Source: CAXYVC01 sp964292295 (GTDB lineage Bacteria > Acidobacteriota > Holophagae > Holophagales > Holophagaceae). Taken from it: a stretch of 10,460 bases of DNA. The position numbers and the translations under genes were made by a program. The notes under the pieces were generated by a model, which did no database searches, was not told the DNA's origin, and was given only the letters and a program-made list of their open reading frames with translations. The stretch covers positions 1-10,460 of the forward strand of contig CAXYVC010000098.1 in the NCBI GenBank assembly GCA_964292295.1. The letters are read 5' to 3'. The first letter of the stretch is position 1. Each line of letters begins with the position of its first letter. Shown in pieces: positions 5,245-10,460 of the stretch.

Positions 5245-6570
5245 ATGCCCCGCCGGCGCCTTCCCTTCCTGACCGCGGTCCTCTGCGGCGCGGCGCTCTG
5301 CGCCCAGACGCCCACGGACAAGCTGCGCTTCGACTCTGCGGGCTCCGTCACCCAGCGGCGCATCCTCCCGCCGGAGCCCCAGGAGCGCATCGACTGGGAG
5401 GCGCGGGTGACGGCGCTCCTGAAGGAGGAACCCGGCGACATCGTGATCACCGCCGTGGGGGACATGATCTTCAACGAGCAGCTCTCGACTCGCACGGAGC
5501 CCTGCTTCCGCCAGCTCTTCCGCATCTTCCGGGAGGCGGACGTGGCCTACGGGAACCTGGAGTTCTCCATGAACCGCCACCCGGAGGCGAAGCGCACCTT
5601 CTACGACTTCCGCACCGATCCTGAATTCGCCTGGGAGGTGGCGGCCCTCGGCATCAACCTCGTGGGCATGGCCAACAACCACGCCCTGGACTTCGGCCCC
5701 AAGGGGCTCACCGACTGCCTGGACGCCCTGGGTGGCGCGGGGGTCCACCACGCAGGGGCCGGCGCGACCCTGGAGGAGGCCCGGGAGCCGGCCACCGTGA
5801 AGATCCAGGGGCAGCAGGCCCGCGTGGGGCTCCTCTCCTACCTGCGCTTCTGGACCCCGCGCTTCCGTTCGCGGGACGCCTCTGCTCCGAGCCTGGCCAC
5901 CATCGATCCGGCGGTGGTGCTGGTGGCGGACGGCAAGGGCGGCGTGCAGTCCGTGGAGGCCCTCCAGGAGGGGGACGTGCAGGCCATGGAGGAGGACCTC
6001 CTGCTGGCGCGGCGCCACCACGACCACGTGCTGGTGGCGCTCCACAACCACGACGTGAGCCATCACCGGGCTTTCGGCATCCAGGACCGCACGCCCGACA
6101 ACGACGCCATCATGTTCCACCGGGCGGTGGATGCCGGCGCGGCCGCGGTGCTGGGGAGCGGGCCCCACGTCCTGCGCGGCGTGGAGGTCTACAAGGGGAA
6201 GCCCATCTTCTACAGCCTGTCGAACTTCATCTACCAGTACCGCACGCCTGGGCGCATCCCCGTGGACCTCGTGCACCAGCGGGACGGCGAGATGCCCAGG
6301 CCCGCCAATACGCCGGCCGCGGACCGCCGGGACCTGCCCGAGATCTTCGAGTGCGTGGTCGCGCGCATGACCTTCCGCAAGGATGTGCTGAAGCGGGTGG
6401 AGCTGATCCCCGTGAGCCTCGACCGGGAGGGACTCCTCTACGGGGCGCCGCGGCTGCCGGGTACGCAGCGCGGCCGGGAGATCCTGGACCGCCTGCGCCG
6501 CCTCTCCGAGCCCTACGGCACGCGCTTCGTCGACCGCGGGTGGTACCTGGAGCTGGCGTTGCCGAGGTGA
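5245..6570 (+). CDS. Secreted CapA-family protein (metallophosphatase-like fold)
   Basis: This is a 441-residue protein of the CapA/PgsA family, known from poly-gamma-glutamate capsule synthesis. The ATG at 5245 follows GGAGG (5236-5240); the frame is open far upstream but that part overlaps the regulator gene and is not coding. Residues 1-20 form a signal peptide (basic MPRRR, hydrophobic core, LCA before Gln21). Motifs are VGDMIFN (71-77), GNLEFS (103-108), GMANNHALDFG (141-151), HNHD (267-270) where many CapA proteins have HWGxE, and GSGPHVLRGVEVYKGKP (304-320) followed by IFYSLSNF (321-328). His308 is kept, but the preceding His of GHxPH is Ser305. No capB or capC ligase genes are adjacent, so capsule synthesis is not supported by context and the substrate is unknown. 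It is likely monocistronic: an AT-rich patch precedes it and a strong terminator follows. Confidence 0.88.
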   Translation: MPRRRLPFLTAVLCGAALCAQTPTDKLRFDSAGSVTQRRILPPEPQERIDWEARVTALLKEEPGDIVITAVGDMIFNEQLSTRTEPCFRQLFRIFREADVAYGNLEFSMNRHPEAKRTFYDFRTDPEFAWEVAALGINLVGMANNHALDFGPKGLTDCLDALGGAGVHHAGAGATLEEAREPATVKIQGQQARVGLLSYLRFWTPRFRSRDASAPSLATIDPAVVLVADGKGGVQSVEALQEGDVQAMEEDLLLARRHHDHVLVALHNHDVSHHRAFGIQDRTPDNDAIMFHRAVDAGAAAVLGSGPHVLRGVEVYKGKPIFYSLSNFIYQYRTPGRIPVDLVHQRDGEMPRPANTPAADRRDLPEIFECVVARMTFRKDVLKRVELIPVSLDREGLLYGAPRLPGTQRGREILDRLRRLSEPYGTRFVDRGWYLELALPR

Positions 6571-6594
6571 ACCGTCGCGGGGGGGAGCATGAGA

Positions 6595-6625
6595 AAGGGG
6601 CCGCGGTGCGGCCCCTTCCTTTTTT
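6595..6625 (+). terminator. Intrinsic terminator after the CapA-family gene
   Basis: A perfect 10-bp stem AAGGGGCCGC (6595-6604) / GCGGCCCCTT (6608-6617) with loop GGT is followed by CC and six T residues (6620-6625). It starts 24 nt after the capA stop. The carrier gene on the opposite strand ends at 6657, so the hairpin lies between convergent genes and may also limit transcription from the right. Confidence 0.9.
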
Positions 6626-6656
6626 CCACGTCCCTCTCTTCCCTGTTCTCTTCCTC

Positions 6657-8093
6657 TCAGATCGGTCCCCAGTGGAAGAACAGCGTCGGCGGCACCAGCA
6701 GCAGCATGGCCATCACCACGAGGATGCACAGCAGGGGCAGGAACCACTTGGCCCAGCGCTCCCAGGGAATCTTCGCCGCGCCGAGCACGCCCATGGTCAC
6801 CGCGCTGGTGGGGAGGATGGGCACGGCCAGCTCGCAGAGTTCGAAGGCGTACACCGTGGTCTGGCGCGTGATGCCCACCAGGTCCGCCAGGGGCGCCATG
6901 ATCGGCATGGTGAGGGCCGCCTGGGCGGTGCCCGAGTGGATGAAGAAGTTGATGGCGCACTGGACCAGGAACATGACCTGGGCGGTGATGCCCTTGGGCA
7001 GCACGCTCACCACCCGGGAGCCCGCGTGGAGCAGCGTGTCCATGATCTGCGCCTCGTTGGCGATGACCAGCAGCGCCCGGGCGCAGGCCACGATCATCAC
7101 CACGCCCACCATGTCCTTGGCGCCGGCCACGAAGGACTTTGCGATGGCGCTGGGGCCGAGGCCCCCCACGAAGCCGATGACGATGCCCATGGCCAGGAAG
7201 AGGGCCGCGATGTCGGCCATGAACCACTTGAACTTCAGCACGCCGAAGACCAGCAGCACCATGGTGGCGCCCAGCACCAGGAGGGCCAGCACGTGGCGCA
7301 GGTCCCAGCGCTCGTTCGCGGCGGGGTGGTGCTCCACGCGCTCCCGCTCCTGGTCCAGGTCGTACACCACGCTGGCCTCGGGGTTCCGCTTCACCTTGCG
7401 CGCGTAGACCATCACGAAGGCGATGACCACGGCGGTGACGACGGCCCAGGCGGAAATGCGGTACTTCAGTCCCGAGTAGACGGGCACGCCCGCGATGCCC
7501 TGGGCCACGCCCACGGTGAAGGGGTTGAAGAAGGCGCAGGCGAAGCCCGCGGCCGATCCCAGGAAGGGGATCGCCGTGCCCACGATCGAGTCGTAGCCCA
7601 GGGCCCTGGCCATGGGGATGAAGATCACGATGAAGGGGATCAGCTCCTCCGCCATGCCGAAGATCGCGCCCGCCAGGGAGAAGACGATCATCAGCACCGG
7701 GATCAGCATCCACTCGAGGGCGGCGCGGCTGGAGATGGTGCGCACGAGGCGCCGGATGCCGAACTCCACGGCTCCCGTCTCCTGCAGGATGTTGAAGCTG
7801 CCCCCGATGATCAGCAGGAAGGCGATGAGGGTCTTGCCCTCCTCGAAGCCCCGGATGGGGGCCATGAGGAGGTGCTTGAGGCCCAGGAAGCTCTTGGTGA
7901 TGAGGTGGAAGCTGCCGGGCACGGGTACGCCGCCGCTCACGGCCTTGCCGTCCACCAGCTTCTCCACCCGCAGGAACTGGCCCGAGGGCACGAGCCAGGA
8001 CAGCACCAGGACGAGGGCCACCAGGCCCCCCACGATCACGAGGGTGTGCGGCATCTTCAGGCCGCGGGCCCACTCCTTGAACGACTTCGACAT
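6657..8093 (-). CDS. yfcC: YfcC family membrane carrier (DcuC/AbgT-like ion transporter superfamily)
   Basis: The 478-residue integral membrane protein has about 11-12 hydrophobic segments and a charged cytoplasmic loop near 232-264. Family motifs seen are KMPHTLVI (13-20), FGMAEELIPF (145-154), NPFTVGVAQGIAG (190-202) and NFFIHSGTAQAALTMPIMAPL (382-402, given with key residues His386, Ser387, Gly388, Gln391). These are typical of YfcC proteins, which are related to C4-dicarboxylate, arginine/ornithine and aminobenzoyl-glutamate carriers; the substrate is not known for most members. ATG 8093 is preferred over ATG 8120 because GGAG (8100-8103) precedes it and the shorter form matches family N-termini. 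It is the last gene of the operon, 52 nt after iadA. That context suggests uptake of amino acids or of beta-aspartyl dipeptides, an inference. Confidence 0.88.
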   Translation of the reverse strand: MSKSFKEWARGLKMPHTLVIVGGLVALVLVLSWLVPSGQFLRVEKLVDGKAVSGGVPVPGSFHLITKSFLGLKHLLMAPIRGFEEGKTLIAFLLIIGGSFNILQETGAVEFGIRRLVRTISSRAALEWMLIPVLMIVFSLAGAIFGMAEELIPFIVIFIPMARALGYDSIVGTAIPFLGSAAGFACAFFNPFTVGVAQGIAGVPVYSGLKYRISAWAVVTAVVIAFVMVYARKVKRNPEASVVYDLDQERERVEHHPAANERWDLRHVLALLVLGATMVLLVFGVLKFKWFMADIAALFLAMGIVIGFVGGLGPSAIAKSFVAGAKDMVGVVMIVACARALLVIANEAQIMDTLLHAGSRVVSVLPKGITAQVMFLVQCAINFFIHSGTAQAALTMPIMAPLADLVGITRQTTVYAFELCELAVPILPTSAVTMGVLGAAKIPWERWAKWFLPLLCILVVMAMLLLVPPTLFFHWGPI

Positions 8094-8099
8094 GCGTGA

Positions 8100-8103
8100 C
8101 TCC
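8100..8103 (-). promoter_or_regulatory. Ribosome binding site that decides the YfcC start
   Basis: GGAG on the - strand stands 6 nt before ATG 8093. The upstream in-frame ATG at 8120 has no such site, so the nine extra residues it would add are probably not made. Confidence 0.65.
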
Positions 8104-8145
8104 GGGAACGCGCGCTCCATGATGGCGTGCGCGGGCGGTTGGAAG

Positions 8146-9309
8146 CTATTCGAAGGTGCCGCGGGCCAGGAGCTCGCCGCCGCGCATCATCACGCGGCCC
8201 CGGGCCACCACGGTGTCCACCGCGAGGGTGTCCGGGCGCAGCAGCACCACATCGGCGTCCGCGCCGGGGGCCAGGTGGCCCTTCGCGCCGAGCTTCAGCA
8301 GGCGAGCAGGATTGCACGTCACCACCCGCAGGGCGGTCTCCAGGGGGAGGCCCTCCTGGAGCACGGCGTCCCGCACCTCGGCGAAGAGCGAGGTCACCCG
8401 CCCGATGGAGATCCCCTTCAGGCGGCCGTCCGGTCCGAAGTCCGGCAGGCTGCCCTGGCCGTCGCTGGTGAAGGTCACGTGGCTCGGGTCCACCCCCGCC
8501 TCCAGCAGGAGGCGGAGACCGCGGCTGCACTTCACCTCGCCCTCGTCCAGGAAGTGGGGCAGGGTGCTGGTGGTGAAGTCCACGAAGCCGCCGGCCTTCG
8601 CGTAGGCGAGGCCCTCCTCGAAGAGGCGCGGGTTGCGGTTGATGTGGGTGGGCAGGAACTGGGTCGGGGGCAGCTCCGTCTCCGCGAGCAGGCGCCGCAG
8701 CGGTTCCAGGCCCCCGTGGCCGTCGCCCAGGTGCAGGTTCACGAGGCCGGCCTTGCCCGACAGGATGCCGCCCCGGCGCGTCTCCCCCGCCAGGCGCGCC
8801 AGGTCCCGGAACGCGGGCTGGCTGCTGCGGTGGTCGGAGATGGCCACCTCCCCCAGGCCCAGCACCTTGTCGATGAGGATCAGGTCCTCCTCGATGCTGC
8901 CCGTGAAGGTGCGCACGGGCACGCCGTAGGAACCGCTGTAGAGGAAGGTGCTCAGGCCCTCCGCCTCCAGGGCCTTGGCCTTGGCCAGGAGGCCCGGCAG
9001 GCTGCGGGTGATGCCGTCGGTGCCCAGGCAGCCCACCACCGTGGTGATGCCGCCCCGGATCGCGTCGGAAAGGGGCAGTTCCGGCGTGCGCGTGGCGAAG
9101 CCGCCCTCGCCGCCGCCGCCCAGGATGTGCACGTGCCCGTCGATGAAGCCGGGCACGGCCAGGAGGCCCTCCCCGTCCACCACCTCGGCGTAGCGCTCGG
9201 GGATGTCGAGGCCAGCCTCCATGCGGAGGATGCGCCCGCCCCCCGCCAGCAGGTCCATGCGGCCCGCGGGCTGGGGGGTGTAGAGCTGGACGTTGCGGAT
9301 CAGCAGCAT
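8146..9309 (-). CDS. iadA: Isoaspartyl dipeptidase (beta-aspartyl peptidase)
   Basis: This is an amidohydrolase-superfamily metallopeptidase that cleaves beta-aspartyl dipeptides, including those from isoaspartyl damage or from cyanophycin (beta-Asp-Arg). The 387-residue length is right for IadA (about 390). Compared with E. coli IadA from memory, the metal ligands are kept: His59 and His61 (GFIDGHVHI), His193 (NLHLGD), His222 (PTHINRN) and Asp283 (TSDGQGS). GGGGEGG (64-70) with Glu68 is also kept. The carboxylated bridging Lys162 of E. coli is replaced: GVKCAISDHRS there aligns with GLGEVAISDHRSS here, so Glu154 sits at the bridging position. There is no signal peptide, so it is cytoplasmic. 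The gene begins 7 nt after the cyanophycinase stop, so the two are co-translated. The carrier follows at 52 nt. The ending RGTFE is also typical. Confidence 0.93.
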   Translation of the reverse strand: MLLIRNVQLYTPQPAGRMDLLAGGGRILRMEAGLDIPERYAEVVDGEGLLAVPGFIDGHVHILGGGGEGGFATRTPELPLSDAIRGGITTVVGCLGTDGITRSLPGLLAKAKALEAEGLSTFLYSGSYGVPVRTFTGSIEEDLILIDKVLGLGEVAISDHRSSQPAFRDLARLAGETRRGGILSGKAGLVNLHLGDGHGGLEPLRRLLAETELPPTQFLPTHINRNPRLFEEGLAYAKAGGFVDFTTSTLPHFLDEGEVKCSRGLRLLLEAGVDPSHVTFTSDGQGSLPDFGPDGRLKGISIGRVTSLFAEVRDAVLQEGLPLETALRVVTCNPARLLKLGAKGHLAPGADADVVLLRPDTLAVDTVVARGRVMMRGGELLARGTFE

Positions 9310-9314
9310 GGACG

Positions 9315-9318
9315 CCTC
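9315..9318 (-). promoter_or_regulatory. Ribosome binding site of iadA inside the cyanophycinase stop
   Basis: GAGG on the - strand overlaps the TGA stop codon of the cyanophycinase gene (9317-9319) and lies 5 nt before ATG 9309. The overlap points to translational coupling between the two enzymes. Confidence 0.55.
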
Positions 9319-10168
9319 AGGGCAGGGGCTTGCGGGTCTTGAAGTCGAAGCCCTGGCCGCGGGTCAGCAGGTGGACGCGCAGGTCCCGGAAGCCCTCGCC
9401 CACCAGGCGCATGGGCGCGTTGTCGAAGACCATCACCTTGCGCTCGCCCAGCACCCTGGCCGCACCGTTCTTCACCACCAAGGCCGTGGCCTCGTCGATG
9501 CCGAAGCCCAGGGTCCCGGGGTGGTCCATGGCCAGGCTCACGAGCCGGTTCTGGCGGTTCCGGCGCAGGAAGTGCTGGTCCACGATGCAGAAGGCGGGCA
9601 GGAATCCCATGCCCTCTCGGGTGCGGTAGGCGCCGCGCCCGGCCTCCTCCAGGCTCTCCTGGCCCCGGTGGTCGATGCCCGTGAGCATCGTCTTCGACAT
9701 GATCGCCGCACCGGCGCTGGTGCCGCCGATCACGGCGCCCGCGCGGTAGCGCTCGAGGATCACCTGCTGCAGGGGCGTGCCCACGATCATGTCCCCCACG
9801 CGGTTCTGGTCGCCGCCGGAGAACCAGAAGGCCGTGCAGCCCTTGGCGGCTTCCAGGAGCTCGGGGCGCGAGGCGTCCTCCCGGCGCTGGACGTCCAGCA
9901 GGCGCAGGGCGATGCCCCGCTTGTCCAGGTCGGCCTTCCACTCCTCGTAGGCGCCCTTGGGGTCCGACGTGGAGGTGGGGATGAGGCCCATCACGGCCTT
10001 CGGCCCGCCCCCCGCCGCCAGGAAGGCGTCGAGGATCTCGTCGGGCATGCCGCCGCCGCCCACGATGACGAGGGTGCCCTTGGGGGCGGGCGCGGGGGTT
10101 GGCTTGGCCGCCGCGGCGGGCAGGGCGGCGAGCAGGTGGCAGAGCAGGGGCTTCAGCATGGAAAACAT
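9317..10168 (-). CDS. cphB: Exported cyanophycinase (peptidase family S51)
   Basis: This serine peptidase depolymerises cyanophycin (multi-L-arginyl-poly-L-aspartate) to beta-Asp-Arg dipeptides. Residues 1-21 form a signal peptide (KPLLCHLLAALPAAAA), followed by a Pro/Ala linker, so it should act outside the cytoplasm, unlike cyanobacterial CphB. The catalytic set known from Synechocystis CphB is complete: Ser151 in GGTSAGA, His199 in DQHF and Glu226 in GIDEATAL. FSGGDQNR (116-123) carries the substrate Gln121, and Arg203 and Arg208 keep the same spacing from the His as in CphB. The 283 residues are normal for the family plus a signal peptide. Start codons ATG 10168 and 10159 are both possible; neither has a clear ribosome binding site. 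iadA follows 7 nt downstream, strongly supporting the cyanophycin role over a general peptidase E. Confidence 0.9.
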   Translation of the reverse strand: MFSMLKPLLCHLLAALPAAAAKPTPAPAPKGTLVIVGGGGMPDEILDAFLAAGGGPKAVMGLIPTSTSDPKGAYEEWKADLDKRGIALRLLDVQRREDASRPELLEAAKGCTAFWFSGGDQNRVGDMIVGTPLQQVILERYRAGAVIGGTSAGAAIMSKTMLTGIDHRGQESLEEAGRGAYRTREGMGFLPAFCIVDQHFLRRNRQNRLVSLAMDHPGTLGFGIDEATALVVKNGAARVLGERKVMVFDNAPMRLVGEGFRDLRVHLLTRGQGFDFKTRKPLP

Positions 10169-10198
10169 CCAGGTAGGGACGTCTCCCCGCGCAAGGGG

Positions 10199-10460
10199 GG
10201 GCCGCTGGGCTACCTGGCGGCCTCCTCGGGCATCCTGGCCGGCCAGACCCGCCTGCCCTTCTTCGTGCCGCCCGTCTACGACCTGCTCCAGCCCGACGGC
10301 TTCTTCAAGCAGGAGGAAGAGCAGATTTCCGCCCTGAACCGCCGCATCGCCGCGCTGGAGACCGACGAAGCCCTACACCGCGCGCAAGCCGCGCTCAACG
10401 ACGTACACCGTCAGGCCGTCGAAGGCCTGGCCGGGATGCGGCGTCTGATGGAGGAAGCCC
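10199..10460 (+). CDS. RluA-family pseudouridine synthase, N-terminal domain fragment (partial, 5' end unclear)
   Basis: The frame with codons at 10199, 10202 and so on stays open to the right edge with strongly G/C third positions. It encodes GPLGYLAASSGILAGQTRLP, then FFVPPVYDLLQPDGFF (ending near 10309), then a coiled-coil stretch (EEEQISALNRRIAALE, HRAQAALNDVHRQAVEG). I recognise this from the long N-terminal domain of certain RluA-like proteins (GYLAAFSGKLAG...PGFVPPVFDML...FF, then a coiled coil). The catalytic domain lies beyond the window. Homologues have about 70 residues before this point, ending in a hydrophobic MFGVLV-like strand that is not seen here. No ATG or TTG lies in frame close by; the nearest GTG is at 10136, inside the cyanophycinase gene. 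ATG 10158 is in another frame and would join only with one extra G in the G7 tract (10195-10201). The listed start is where the frame becomes convincing, not a start codon. Confidence 0.7.

Noticed and set aside
5215..8073. 952-codon - strand frame across capA and the carrier gene
   Set aside because: It is a chance open frame in high-GC DNA, containing the capA terminator and no known domains.
6351..8099. His/Glu/Asp-rich + strand frame opposite the carrier gene
   Set aside because: It is antisense to a well-supported membrane protein; its odd composition follows from complementing hydrophobic codons.

Overview
The window is very GC-rich DNA with almost every third codon position G or C, dense genes and short intergenic gaps. 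Gene content is that of a free-living heterotroph. The codon style, a two-membrane-type set of exported proteins and the lone CapA protein would fit Acidobacteriota of the Holophaga/Geothrix type. That placement is an inference from style and remembered homologues, not a proven assignment.

Left part (1-2203, + strand) is a serine-biosynthesis operon: the last 44 codons of a DUF1015 protein, an ACT-less D-3-phosphoglycerate dehydrogenase (serA), and phosphoserine aminotransferase (serC), closed by a perfect 15-bp hairpin terminator. SerA and SerC do successive steps from 3-phosphoglycerate to phosphoserine.

Middle (2225-4135, - strand) reads cspA, then glutaminase glsA, then an exported protein made mostly of an Arg/Glu-rich helix. 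That last gene is split by an apparent single-base deletion at about 2572. A hairpin with a 22-nt sequence identical to part of the serC terminator lies between cspA and glsA.

Next (4156-6625, + strand) are a divergent MurR/RpiR-type regulator (HTH plus SIS) that may be translated from a leaderless mRNA, and a secreted CapA-family metallophosphatase-like protein with its own strong terminator.

Right part (6657-10168, - strand) is a tight three-gene operon: exported cyanophycinase, isoaspartyl dipeptidase (iadA) and a YfcC-type membrane carrier. Together they suggest a scavenging route: cyanophycin is cut outside the cytoplasm to beta-Asp-Arg dipeptide, the carrier imports it, and IadA splits it to Asp and Arg. 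The window ends (+ strand) in a piece of an RluA-family pseudouridine synthase N-terminal domain. Its expected 5' end is absent, and it abuts the cyanophycinase start, so a junction, a truncation or a homopolymer frameshift lies near 10160-10201.

No RNA genes, CRISPR arrays or insertion sequences were seen. No gap longer than 300 bases lacks a gene. The window looks mostly like ordinary chromosome; the most interesting parts are the putative cyanophycin-scavenging operon, the broken charged-helix gene and the truncated right-end gene.
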